This document shows positions 1 through 12,800 of a stretch of 64,000 nt of DNA, piece after piece. Source of the DNA: Acanthornis magna (taxonomy: Eukaryota > Chordata > Aves > Passeriformes > Acanthizidae); the NCBI GenBank assembly GCA_036785705.1, contig JAWUZG010000137.1, forward strand, positions 186,001 to 250,000, written 5' to 3'. The stretch's first letter is position 1. Each line of letters begins with the position of its first letter. The notes under the pieces were generated by a model. The model was given only the letters and a program-made list of their open reading frames with translations, did not search any database and was not told the origin of the DNA. Position numbers and translations under genes: made by a program.

Positions 1-3000
1 ATGAGCTGCATAAGTCAAGTGAAGACTTTTGGAGTCACTGGAGATTCACAAAGTGAAAAATTAAATTTTATTGTAATGACAGTCTAAATAGCTTGTAAAA
101 AATGGAAAGCAAGTAACGGATATGAAATGTGGCAGTTTTCCAAAAGCTGTTAAAAGCCTATTCTCCTAAAGTGTCTGGTGCCAGACTCAAAATACGTAGA
201 GGGTTCTGAAGTGAGATGGAAGAGAAAGAACAAAAAAAACCCAAGGAAAAGACAAAAAAGTTTGCTCAATTTTGTTTAAAATGTCAGTACTGCACCCAAA
301 TGTAGATATGGCTGCAAAAGGAGAGTTAATAGGAAAATGCAAATATTATACCCCTAGTAGCACTGCAATATCATCATCAGCTGGGATTTTACTCAGATCA
401 GTAAGGACGATCAGTGATGCTACATCCAATTCAAATGGTTCTCTGTGTCTCAGATCTGATCACAGCTTCTGCCCTGTAATGTCCTGGGGAAATTTCGTTC
501 CTGAATCCATTACACCTTCTGTTAAATTAGCCACCTTGTGCAAAAGAAGAGCCGTTGTCAGCCAGGCTGTGTAAATTTTAAGACCAACACACTGACAACT
601 GTTACAAATGAAGCTAGCAGCAACAGAAATAGAAGAAAATCAGCTTACAATAAAACTGGTTTTGATACACAAGTAGATAAACGGAAGATCAGCAGGAGGA
701 AGAAATTACATAAGGAAGAATAATTATCTTATTAAAGTACAGATATTCAATAATAGTGCAAAAGCCACGCAGATAAAACCACCATTCCCTCATTGAACAG
801 CAATGAAAGTTCACATGCTTGTTGCAAATCTTGGAAAAGTTAAAACTCCTTTATGTTTTTGCACAGTGTTTGGAAATCTGTTCACCTTCTCCATCATGCA
901 GATTTTGTTACAAAATGATCACAGAATTTGGGATCACCCTGAACTTAAAGGATGACAGTGATAGTTCACAGAACATTCATCAGTTGATATGAAAATTAGT
1001 GTGGAGAATAATAACTTTAATTACTCTTTATCCTCCTTCATGGCTTGGTGGGAAATTTTATAGGAATTTTTTAATTAATAAAGTCACAGACTGAGCTCAT
1101 AACACAGGTCACAATATCAGAAAAATATTTATTCTTCTAAGCTTTTAACTGGAGTTGTTTAATCTGTTACCTCCCCAAAAAGAAAATTAATACTTTGCTA
1201 CACATTGCTCTTAAGACAATAAAATCAAATGTTTATGGATATTCTGACTTTTTGCATTAATGAGGGAATTTCAGCTCAGACCCTCAAAGATATTTGAATA
1301 CCTAAGTCCCTCTGATTTCACTGTGAGTTAGGTGCCCAATGTCTGTGACTTTCTATATCTTTGATATGCCCCATTTAAAGTCTGAATTCTAATTCTTCAG
1401 TATTAAAAAACTGTAGTAGCACCACTTATGGATATTCTTGTACTCTCAGTTTTCTTCCTCAAAGATAATAATAGTAATTTTAAACAAAAAATAGCAAAAT
1501 ACAGAATTCTAGAAACTTCCAAGAAGTTAAACTCTGTCCCTTGCAATTTTCAAAGCATATGATCATCAGTTTGAGACTACTGGGTTGCACCTCAGTAGTT
1601 CTGGTAAGATATTTTTGGGCACAAAGTGTTCTCCTATCCCTTCATTCTCTTTACTTCATGTAAATCCCTGCTATGAGCTCTGCTATCATCTGTGAGGTTC
1701 CCTGAGAGAAGTGAGAGCCTTACATATGCAGCTAAGTAGTAGTCACTTTTTTCCAAAAATATTTGACAAGAAGGTTTGTACCTCGGTATGAAGGGTCACT
1801 AACCCCTAGTATGCAATGTGCGTGCCACGGTTGCATATTATGGTAGATCAGCATAACTTTTTGTTAACTTTTACCCTGCCAATTCACCTTCATGTCTGCA
1901 TTTGTTCTTTGAGGTAAAATTGATGAGATCAGCCCTGTTTAATCATAAAGCGTAACTTGTATTAATATTAAAGACAAATATTCTCTTTATTATGTAGAAT
2001 TCATAATAAAGTCACTTGTTTAGCTTTGTCACAGAAGTGGTACCTCCAAGCTTCTCTGAATTTCACCTGAATTCAGATTACACACAAAATCCTTCATTTT
2101 CTAGTCAATTTAAAATATGTTCTTGATTTCTTCCCATGTAACCACTCGGTAGCCTAAAACAGCACCAACAGCTGCACAAAGAAATTAAGTCTGTCAGTGA
2201 GATAAGGTATGCATACACAGTTTTGTAATGACACTATTCAGAACCCTGCTGATAGACAGCGGAGCAAAGAGAAATAGCTGGCAGCTGCCATTGCACCAAT
2301 AATTTCTCCATTACAGTTAGCAGTAAATGTTTCAGCTTTAAACTTTTATGTAGATACATTATGTTTACACTTAAATAATGTTTTCCATGCATTTTCTTCA
2401 ACAGCAAAAAGCAACTTTATTGGAACTCAGATCTTCTACTCATTCAGTAATTTCCAAAGGAAAAAAAAAAGAGCAATAGCAAAACACACTGTCATCCTTT
2501 GATGACTAAAAATTTTTTTCATGCTTTTATGTATTATCATATATTTTTAACCATGTAGGTTTTTAATATATATTGTATAGTTTCTAGTACTTTTCCTGCC
2601 CTCTCTCACGGTTTAACTAACCCTTACTAACACATTATTGAAATTCTGATCAGTCTTATTCTTAAGAAGAGAATTTCTGACAAGGTAATTGTGTTTTCCA
2701 CCAGAACTTAAGAGACATAACAAGAAAAGAGTGCAAAGAAACCCCTGGACCAACTCCAAGGGGCTGATCTAAGGGTGGGTTACTGGAGCAACTGATCTCC
2801 TAACAGATGTGCCTGCTAAATATACTAATTAATTAACCTTATAAAAATTGTAGAAATCCTTTATCATGTGTGCACATAGGCACATTTGTGCACCTGAAAG
2901 ATTTCAGTAAATATCTGCTTTTTATCTTACCATGCTGCAAGTTTTGTCTTTTAAATCCAGGTGACACCTTTATCAACTGTGCTAAAGACTTGGAATTCTA

Positions 3001-4259
3001 AGGCCAATGCTCAAACAACTTATATACAAATATGCTCATATTTTCATTCAAGTGAAACTTCCTTAATTTTCACAAGTTTTTTCCCATGTTTTAATCCCCT
3101 GTCCTTTCAATGGGTGCATCAGATCAAAGATTTGATGCATATAACTCATCATTTTTCTCTCTATAAGACCATAACAATATAACTTAAGTACTTATTTTTC
3201 TCACATCTTTTATTCATGGTGCTTTACATGCTATGAGTCCAACACTGTAGGACTAAATATTGCTCAGTTTTCATTCTAGTTCTTTTGAGTAAAGGGGAGA
3301 TCTTCTATTTGCAAAATCAGTTATTCTAACATCACATTTTTTCATGCACATATATTAAATTTAATTTTAAATAATGCTTCATCTTTCTTGGGATTTCTGA
3401 GATGGATTCACTCCTTGCCACTCTGTTGTCATCTGAAGAATCCTTCTGACCATTGTGCAAAACCAGTTTAATGTGACACGGAAGCTCCTGCAAAGTGATA
3501 CCATCTGCTGATACCTCCTGCACCACCACCCACCCTCCAAGAAAAATTAATCTAATGTAACATTTACAAGAGCATTATCAGCTTGATGTTTTGTTGTTTC
3601 ATTGGTTCTGGTTTTGGTCAACCAAACTTGTTGTCTCAAATCTCTTTTCCACTATTTTTACACCATAATGTTCGGATACTTGCTGGTATTCAGTAAGCTT
3701 CCATTAGCAGTAAGAGTCTCTTTTGCTGGGCAAGTTTCTATTATTTTGGTAAGGTATTTTTCTTCTGCATCTCATTTGCTCTAGAATTCTTGTCAAGGAT
3801 TGAAAAAATTGTAAAATTGTGTTTTGTGTCTCAGATAAGTAAAAACTCTTGTACTTTTCCTCCCTTTCTCTTCCTTATAAAAATCTTTGTCATATTTCTC
3901 CTTCTTTGATGTAAGACAGTGCTGTTCACAGAAATGTAATATGAATTCACAGTTATCTTCCTCTGCACAAATTTACTGTAAGTTATTTAAAACATTGGTG
4001 GGTTCAACACTAGTTGTAGTGAAGTGTGTGTCTATTAGTATGACTTTTTATTCATGTTCATTGCTTTTGGAAGCCAAATAAAGTAACATTTTTACCATTA
4101 TTATTTGTCTACCACATCTTTAAGGGTATTCAGCTTTGCAGGGCTTTAATTAACCTCTTCTTTCATCTAAGGTATTCTCTGAACAGTGCTCCCAGAACTC
4201 ACAGCTCAGAAGGTGCTCAAAGCAGAAAAGACAGTTCACTACATTCCTGCTGACTGGAA
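1..4259. other. AT-rich non-coding DNA, no gene seen
   Basis: No frame longer than about 100 codons and none resembling a known protein. No CR1 or LTR signature was found. The only local structure noted is a 10-bp perfect stem (CTTTATTATG at 1985-1994 and its complement at 2002-2011, 7-nt loop). The part at about 2155-2345 is denser in E-box (CAGCTG) and other regulatory-looking words than its surroundings and is treated as a finding. A 65-codon minus-strand frame at 3332-3529 has a fairly protein-like composition but no recognised homology and no splice context that I trust. Confidence 0.6.
1985..2011. repeat. Short inverted repeat (10-bp stem)
   Basis: CTTTATTATG at 1985-1994 is exactly complementary to CATAATAAAG at 2002-2011, with a 7-nt spacer. 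It is AT-rich, so it may be chance in this base composition. No function is assigned. Confidence 0.5.
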
Positions 4260-4600
4260 TGTTATAAACTCTCTGTAATGTCACAGGCAGTCTCAGGTAG
4301 TCCCTGCTGTTTCAGAGTTAATGATTCAGGGCCCCTTTTATCATGGAGATTACCGACCTTTGTTCCTGCAGAACCAGGTCCTTCAGCCCTCCCTGCTGGT
4401 GGCTCTTTTTCCCTGGTCGGGCAGACAGAGGTCATTCTTCTGTCCCACCAGTGGTGTGGCTGTCCTTTCCCTTTAGGAGGAGAGCCCATGGATTTTTGTA
4501 TGTGTGCATTACAAACCAAACCAGGACTCCTTGTATTCGCAGCCACATGTGCCACACGTGTGCTTTCAAGATCTGTACTGATGCATGTTCTCTAGATCTT
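4260..4600. other. GC-richer block of unknown origin
   Basis: This stretch is clearly richer in G and C than its flanks and is open in several overlapping frames on both strands (about 100 codons each), which is what base composition alone would give. It contains short CpG words (taccgacc, gtcgggca, cacacgtgt). It does not match the CR1 or LTR patterns seen elsewhere in the window. It could be an old unrecognised repeat, a fragment of a processed transcript, or a regulatory element. Confidence 0.4.
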
Positions 4601-6650
4601 GTTAGATGGCTTAGGCGAGGAGGTTCACCACTTAAAATAAAGTAGGAAACAAAATTTTCTCTTCCAATTTCATCTTCTGTAGAGCAGACAAAAGCAGACC
4701 CTAGTTTCACAAGACTTGTAGCCATGTATATGTTATTTGTGATCTTTAAAGTTTACAAGTCATGGATATATCTGTGCAGGATCAGGAAAAGGTGTGATCA
4801 GGCCTATCCCCCATTCAATTAAGACACACCAGAGTTTTCTTAATCTCTAAATGAATTAACCCCATATACAAATATTAAAAATACAGTATTCCTGCTGTTT
4901 GTATATGCCCTTTTACTATAGAAAAATCTAATTAATAAAACTAGTTGAATTACACTTTTGTTATTGATACCTGTACTATGAACAGAAGAATAAATATTGA
5001 GTTATTCTTATGTTGGCTTTTAGGGCAAAGGTATGTGGGTTTTCTAAGGTTGCTGTAGATACTTCATACTTGCAACACAACTCCAACTGAAGTTTTATTT
5101 TCAATATGAAAAGTGAAAAAGATCTTTTAAAATAACAATTGTGATAAGACTCCACCAAAAAATAAATTTCATTGAAATATGAGCATTTTTTAAATTTGTA
5201 ATGTTATGCTTTACCTTATTTATCCAACATCTACCTATGAATTTTCCTTCACAACCAAATTGAAAGGCGAATTATCATTTCAATTTTTTTTTTCACAGTC
5301 ATGGTTTCTGGTTTCTCACTTGATGATTTTTCATTAATCATCATGTGAGAATATTACAGCCTTCAGTTCCTCTGTCTCCATCCCAGTTTTCTCACATGTG
5401 AGAGAGCTGGGTTGTCAGAGGAGAAAACAAACCTTGCTAAAGGAAGTGCACATTGCTTTTCCCATGTCCCTCATTGTGTATTCAGAGATAAGCTGCCTCT
5501 AGGAAGGCACTACTGATCTGTGAAAACAAGCTTGCTCCTGAGATGCAATCTCACAACTTTCCTGCTGGCTTCTCCAAGATTATTCATAAGATATTTCTGA
5601 AAGCAGGATTTCCCAGCCCAAAGCTGAGCAGGAGCAGAGGAGGAAGGCTGTCTGGCAAGCTGAGCATAAGCATTATCCTGCCAGGCCAGGGGTAAACAAT
5701 TGACCTTGCTTTAAGGAATAGCACAAGAATAATCTGATTAAATAGCTGGAATCCACAAAGCCAAGCTGAACTTCTGATGTGGATTTACTAATATGTTTTA
5801 CTCCAGCAAGGTTTGATACAAGACCCAGGGCATGCAGCAAAAAATGGAGCATCAAACTTTTGATGGAAGTAATGGTAGAAAGTGGAAATTACAATGTGAT
5901 ACTTGGGTTTCCCACTATATTCCAAAACATCACAACACTATATGTCTATTTTTCTCTGTCTCAAAAAATATCCCACATTTATGAAATACTACAGAGAAAA
6001 CAAAAACAAACAAAAAAACCCAAACCCTGTATTTTCTCGGACTTTATTACACTTTCAAGATACAACTTTAGTTTTCTTATTAGTGTGCTCAGTTTTCAAT
6101 CTCAGTAATATGTGATGCATTCTAAAATGTGTTTTGCACAAGTAATGATGTAATTTGTGTAAAGGAGACAGCCTTTCTATAAATCCGGGTTATAATTTCC
6201 TCACTATTTTTTGATGTCTTTATTCAAAGTTGTACAGTAATTTAAAGGCAGTTAGTGCTGATTTTCTAAAATGGCTTATCAAACTAGTAGAAAATGTTAT
6301 TTTGAAATTATAAAAAATAAATACATGGACTTACTTGTGATTTAGGAATAATAACTTTTAATAAAGTTGTATTCCAGCTTTTTCTTCAGTCAAAAAGACA
6401 AAGTCAAACAACTGAGAACATTAAATCACATCTAGCAGCTTTAAAGGGGAAAATTCCCTCTCAGAAGGGAATGATTTGAGACAATAAAACTCAGTTGTGT
6501 AAAGGTTTAACATGGGTGAGAAGCCAAGGGCTGTATCTATCAACTCATCTTGTTATTTACAGTCTGTGACATTGGTGAATCACTGGAAAGACACAGAAGT
6601 TAGTGTTCATCCTTTACAGAGGAGAACTCCTTAGACCTTTACTATAGGAG
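4601..6650. other. Non-coding DNA, nothing recognised
   Basis: AT-rich single-copy sequence without a supportable gene or transposon. A 14-bp palindrome TCTCACATGTGAGA lies at 5390-5403, and an A/C-rich run occupies about 5992-6023. Nothing else stands out. Confidence 0.6.
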
Positions 6651-6654
6651 TGTA

Positions 6655-6835
6655 TGTTGGGGGGTTCTTTTGTGGGGTTTTTTTGTGTGTGTGTGTGTTT
6701 TTTGTTTAGTTGGGGTTTTTTTGTTTTGTTTTTTGGTTGGTTGTTTGGTTGGTTGTTTGGTTTTGGTTTTTGTTTCAGTTTGGTTTGGTTTTGTTGTTTG
6801 GGTTTTGGTGGAGTTTTTTTCCCCGCCTTACTTAT
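6655..6835 (+). repeat. G/T-rich low-complexity tract with GT run
   Basis: The plus strand here is almost purely G and T, with very few A or C over roughly 180 bases. It includes an alternating GT run at 6684-6698 and GGTT repeats such as GGTTGGTTGTTTGGTTGG at 6735-6752, which has the spacing of a two-tetrad G-quadruplex motif. Three overlapping open frames cross the tract and encode only Phe/Gly/Val/Leu/Trp-rich low-complexity peptides, so they are not genes. Confidence 0.85.
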
Positions 6836-6868
6836 TGCATATTACATATATGGGAGGAGGGGGAAAAA

Positions 6869-6883
6869 CACACACACACACAC
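6869..6883. repeat. (CA)n microsatellite
   Basis: A perfect alternating CA run of about 15 bases, just downstream of the G/T-rich tract. It is short and probably weakly polymorphic. Confidence 0.85.
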
Positions 6884-9800
6884 TGGCTTGAGTGGGTTGG
6901 AAGTGATGAGAAAAAATATCACCCTTTAATTGCATTCCCCCCAAACAATGACCAAAAAAAAAAAATCTACATTTTCCCACCAGATCTTGTCAGTAGTACA
7001 TTGAGAGATGGTTCTCAATGATGAGCACCTCTGTTTTGTTTCAGAATCTGCATTTTTGTAACTACAGGTTTCTCAGAATAAATTCTCCAATTTAAATAGT
7101 CCATTATCTTGTTTACTGAAAAGGCATTCAAATACACGCATTTCCACTACTTTCAAAGGAGGTTAAGAAAATTTCCATATGATATTCTTACTGCCTACAG
7201 TATTTTAAAAGCTTTAACGTGGGGATTTTTTATTTTTTCCTTTTTTCTTTTCCCTGCCTTTCTGAAGGAGATAACAATCATTTATCTCAGCAAGACATTT
7301 TTCTTGAAGAACAGTAAGCAGATAGAGATGACACCAGTGGTCATTTAAACTGATCCAACCTATTTGTCAACAGCAAGAAAGGGCAGAAGGTGATACAGAG
7401 CCCATTTAATTTTACTACAGCCCAGGAATTTTCACCCTCCTAATATAACAGTGGTATTTTTCTGCATTTGTATCAAACAATACCTTGTCGATTGACTTTC
7501 CTTGGGACAGATAAGATACTGTGTCTTTCTTCTACAACCAAAGGTAGAGATGAATCTGTGTAGGAGTGTAGGTGGCAAGCAAGGGAGGTCTGAGCTATTA
7601 TTTACTCACCACTTGACAAAGACGGAAACTAGAACACACTTTAACATTTTTTTAATCATGGCAGGTCACACATGTTCAATCACACTAAGCAGATCTATTT
7701 ACAGAAAAGCCCTTCAGGTCTCAGAGCTCATCTTGCAGAGATTCTTCAGTATCTCCAAAGTACAGACATCTATTACATCAAACTTCTCTGTGTTAGAAAG
7801 CAATGTGCTCACACCATTCCAATCTATGTTAACATCTTCAGTGGCAAGACTGGCTAGGGGATAAATAATGAGAGATCATTTTGCATCTTTGTTATCCTGC
7901 AGTGCCTGGATCTCTATCACACAAGGGATTTTCTATCAGCTGCAGCTGAAATTGGTGCTCAGTGCAGGTGCTGTGTGCTGCTCCATTAAAATCCAAAGGC
8001 AGTTCCAAATGTTAGCCAACAGCAGAGATGAAATAAAGCCTCTGCACTTGTCTGCAACTTTACTTGTTGGTAAAAGTAATTGCAATGCCAATTGGAGACA
8101 CAGATGTTCAAGCACTTTGAGGAGGAAACTATAGCATGAATATATGGTTTGTGACTATCAAAAGACTGTCAAAAGAGGAAAGAATAAATAAAATTTCCAA
8201 ATAGAGGTAGCAAAGAAATGTGAACTATACACAGCTGGTGAGTCCACAAGTCATAAAAGCAGGCCACTTCATAGAAGTAGACCACACCAGTTTAATTTTA
8301 CTCAATTGTAAAGGAGTCAGTAAGAGCTTTTGTGAATTTGACCTGTGTTCTTACAGACCTCTGCAAATTGAGACTGACTCATGCCCCCTGCCTTCTAGCT
8401 CTTATATCAAAATATACTCTGTTATACCATACTTGTACCCTTCCAGTGAAAGCTTCTGGCAGAAGCAGTGGCACTGATGTAATGAAATCCTCCTCTCTTG
8501 TAGGTCACAGAGAAAGTACAGCAGTAGCTTCAGAACACATTTACACGCCATTCACCCTGAAATTGTCCCCAAAGGCTAAGTGACATCCAGATGCCCTAAA
8601 AATTCGTATTGGCTTTGAATACATTGTTTTTCTTTTGCCCTTTTTCTGGATCACAATTCCTCCAGGAATTGCCAGGGAAATCTGATTTTCAGCTGATTGG
8701 AGTTTACGGCTTGTCCTGGGCAGGACATCTTATCTCATTCCCTAGGAAGACACCCCAATGTGGTCTGTTTAGGCCAGCATCTAAATCAGAGGTGAGAATC
8801 CTGTGTCTTGCACCATGACTGATATAGGAACCCAGTACTCTACATACCTGTACTGAGCTGTAATACAGAGAACTGGATCTGGCTTTCAGGAAAAAATAAA
8901 ATCAATATATAGCAGGGGAGCTTAAACTAAGCAGCAAAACACAGATTAACCATCCATGCCCTGTATTACTGTTCTTCCCTTCATATATATGCCCTCCATA
9001 TAATTATTTTTACACTGAATAAAAAAACAATTTAGGAATGCTTTTTCATTGAAAACAAATGAATTGCCCCTTAAATGCATGTTCAAACTGCTGGAATAAG
9101 CCCTATATTCTTACATTCAATTTGAATAATCATTTCTGTACTGTAGAGATACAATTTGCATCATGTAATGAAAGGAATGGGGTAACAATTACTTTGTCTT
9201 ATTGAATAGGTAAGTAAATTGAGCTTGAAAATCCCTATAAATAGTAAGTGTGGAAGTTAGATTTTCCCACAGGAGGGTTAAGCAAAACATTGGATTTTTT
9301 CTTAAAAAAAAAATCCAATCCTTTTCATTTTAATAAATGTGGATTGTGCATTTTAGTTAGAGCTAAGAGACTTTCTCCCTCCAGACTACCAGCTTTCTTT
9401 GAGTTACTGGCCCCAGAAACAGATTAAGAAGCCTCCGCTCATGTGGATGAGAGATGAAAGACGAAGAGTAAATGTAAGAGCTTAAGATATCTTCTCTACT
9501 TTTGACCTTTTGTGGAAAGTAAAATCAGTGTAAATGGGGCACTAATAGTGAGTAAAGTCCAATACTCCATTTTTTTCAAAAATCTAATGGAAAGTGTTTT
9601 TCACATAGTGATATGAATGAATGTCATAAGTAAATGCCAAGGGGTAATATTTAGTCCTACCCTGAACAATCTCTTTTTAAAGACAATTAAAGACAGGGTT
9701 AGATTGTATATTACAATGAGTTTACCAGTTTTAGTAGTTGTCTCACCTTAAAAATAAAGAAAATATATTTTTGCTGTGTTCACAGAACTCATCTAAATTG

Positions 9801-12800
9801 GCCGTCCCTTTCTCAAGTTTTTTGCCCCGATTTTAAAAAAAGGTGCCAGCCACAATATTTACTTTAAAAATACATCCTCAATCTCAAAATTATTTGATAA
9901 CCCATTTCACAGACATGCCAGTTCTTGAATAATGTGTCTCATTTAAGTAAGTCTTGTTAAATTAGTTTTGGAATATTATTGCTGAAGTCTCCAGAAAGTG
10001 AGTGAGTTTTTTCCCAAGACACCAGGCTCAGAAGGTTCTGTTGTTTAGCTCTGTTTTAGGCTGAAGGTTAAAAGGTGGATGAGGATTAAGACAAACTATA
10101 CGGATTCACACAGAAACTAATGGGGTTAAAAGACAAAGTTGTGAGAAAGTTGTATGTGTCAGATGCATAGAAAGGGAACTAAATGCAAGGAATCATTGAT
10201 ACTTGTTAATTCTGCATTTCATGTTTCCATTGTATTTATATTTATCTGTATTTTATGGGCATGTTTGCACTATGTGCAATTGTGGGGAAGTTAATGATGC
10301 TATAAATGTGCCTGGGATGAATAAATTTCCAATGTGATCACTTGAAGCTTTAGCATGGAAAAGTTTCCAGATTAGAGGAGATGAAGACTGTGTTTTCTTA
10401 TATTCAAGAGCTGAAGGTGATTCAACAAGTTGTGGTACACTTTCTGAAGAATAAAAGCCCTTGAAGAAGACCAAGTGCAGTGGAAGAGTTGATGTAGGAA
10501 ATTAGGAATATGTGAAGCCTTGCTGATTAGACAACACAGTTACAGGGTTTTACAATGACAGAAAAACTACAAGTGGTAGAAAGCAGACTTGTCCATTGTC
10601 CCTCAAAGATAAGAGAATGGAGTACTTGAAAACATCATTGTTTTTCTTTAGGAAAAGAGTCTCTGCTTGTCTCCTACTCTTCTTGCCCTCATTTTCATTC
10701 CCCTCTCTCCTAGCATGATGTTATGTTAAGGATGTTTCATTCATCACCTGTCAGTGGAGACGGAGAATTCATTGAACACTCAGGTAGTTTCACATGATTT
10801 TCTAAATTTTCCCAGTGAGTTTTCCAACAGTATTTATTGATGATAAGTAGAAATACTGTGCAGTCCTTTTTGCTGCCTGTCAAAGGGTAGAGATAAAATA
10901 CACAGTGGTCCTTTTCCTAGGTTACTAACTTCTCTAAAGGCACAGTGCTGAATGAGACGAATACTTCTTTTGGATGCATATAGCTGGAATTTCTCAAGAA
11001 AAGACCTAGCAGTACATCCAAAGAGCTAATTAAGGCAGTTTTGAAAGCAGAATACAAAGTAAATTGCATGTTTTCCTGCATTAGTCTGGGTTTCTTTATG
11101 GGGACTCAGCTTCTTTTCTCAGTTCTCACAGGCCTGGGACAAAATGATAAATGTCAGACAGAGAAAATGTAAGCTTAAGTTAAAATGCAACAGAAGGAAA
11201 AACACAAAGATAAATGTTTGATCTGCCTTCTTTCATTGTTTATTGTATTTGTACATTACTCACTGTATTACCCTAGATGGTAACATTAAAAGCAAGTTTA
11301 CAGAATTCACACATTCCATTGAAATGGAGATAATACTGAAAAGCATTGTAGAACAGTGTGTCCATATGCAGAATCACTCCTCATTACCATTTCTCTAGGG
11401 AAAACAGTTTGCCAATTAATAAAACCTCCAGTGACACAAGAATGTTGTTTATTACAGAGTCCTCTTTAAATGAAAATCTGAGGAGCAAAAGTAATTGTAA
11501 AACTTGATTGAAAGGGATGGTTTTAGAAAGCTTAAATTTAAAAATAAAGTCTGCAACTTTTAACTAAATACGCTTGCAGAAGAATTTCCAAGCTCTTCAT
11601 ACTGCAACTCACAGGAGATACATTGTTATCCCCCCAAGCAGAAGAATTTAGAGCCTGTCAGCATTATTAAGAAATCACAAGATGTAAGACATTTTTACTC
11701 CTGTTGGATAAACTATCATATTGTCACACTAAACTCTCCATTCATTCTGCTCTTCATATCAGAAAGGGCAGGCCTGAAGTAAATGTGGTTCATGGCTCTA
11801 TTTTATAGAACATAGCACTTCATTTTATTTGTCAAGATTTTTTTTTAAAGACAGGCTTCAAAGTAATAACAAGTTTTGAGTTTTTGCTTCTGAGCCTGTT
11901 TTTCTCCACTTTCATTTGTTCATTAAGAGGAAGTCTTTATCTCATCTATATCATCATATATGGTTTTTCCACACACTTTAAAGAAGAAAAAGAAACAAGA
12001 TAGTCAATTCACAGGAACAAAAATACATTTAAAGAAGCAAGACAATTAATTAACAGTAATGCAAATAAGGGTAACAATATGATTTTATTTACCAAGAAAT
12101 TAATAAATAAAAGAAACCCAAAACAGGACAGTGTGCACCTATGTGTGACTACAAGAGCAAGAAGAAATTTATCTCAATGTTGAATAAAACATGGTTTTCC
12201 CACTAAATTTGCATTGAAGAAGCAAAACAGATGTATAAGTAAGTGAGTATAGTAAAATCAGAGGAAGTAGGACTACATATATCTTAATTCTTTAGAAGCA
12301 TACACCCTATTAGTTTCCTAATTCAATATTGATGAAAATGTCACAGAGGGAGTAGAACAAAATCAAGGATCCAGATAAACTTCTGGATCAAAGAAGAGCA
12401 TAATTTTTAGAAATGTGAGACGTGAAGAAAGCAAATTATCTGTGTCTCAGTCATATAAGATCCTATACCAATAAACTCTCTGTATACAAAAGGATTATTC
12501 ATCTAAGAGGGCAAGAACTCAAGAAAGTTCCTATATATGCTCACACATAGTTGGCCTATTACTAGAGTCCAACAACATGGCATATAATCCATAGTCTTTA
12601 AACTATTTAAAGCAGCTTTAATAGAATTTTTTCCCCTTTGGATGCACTTTGGCCTGGCTTTGTAAGTGAATAATGAGGTTGCAGTAGGAATCATAGCACA
12701 GACTGTAGAAGGATATCCTCTGAAGGCAGCCTTGAGTAAAGCAAAAGCAGATCTTATTCAGAACACCTCACTACCACAGGTGTATTTTTTTCAGTGTACC

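Noticed and set aside
3332..3529. Protein-like 65-codon minus-strand frame
   Set aside because: Composition is plausible, but there is no recognised family, no good splice pair, and it ends in AT-rich low-information codons.
4446..4460. CCACCAGTGGTG as a possible CTCF site
   Set aside because: Only the first part of the CTCF core matches; the following G-rich part is missing.
4262..4725. Several ~100-codon frames on both strands
   Set aside because: Openness in many overlapping frames reflects the local GC-richer composition. No homology, start context or splice sites support any one of them.
6654..7021. Overlapping open frames of 73-103 codons
   Set aside because: They translate the G/T-rich and CA-rich low-complexity DNA. 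The hydrophobic Phe/Gly/Val/Leu runs follow from base composition and are not a membrane protein.
7502..7864. 120-codon plus-strand frame
   Set aside because: Random-looking composition, no recognisable motif, no splice context. Expected occasionally by chance in 64 kb.
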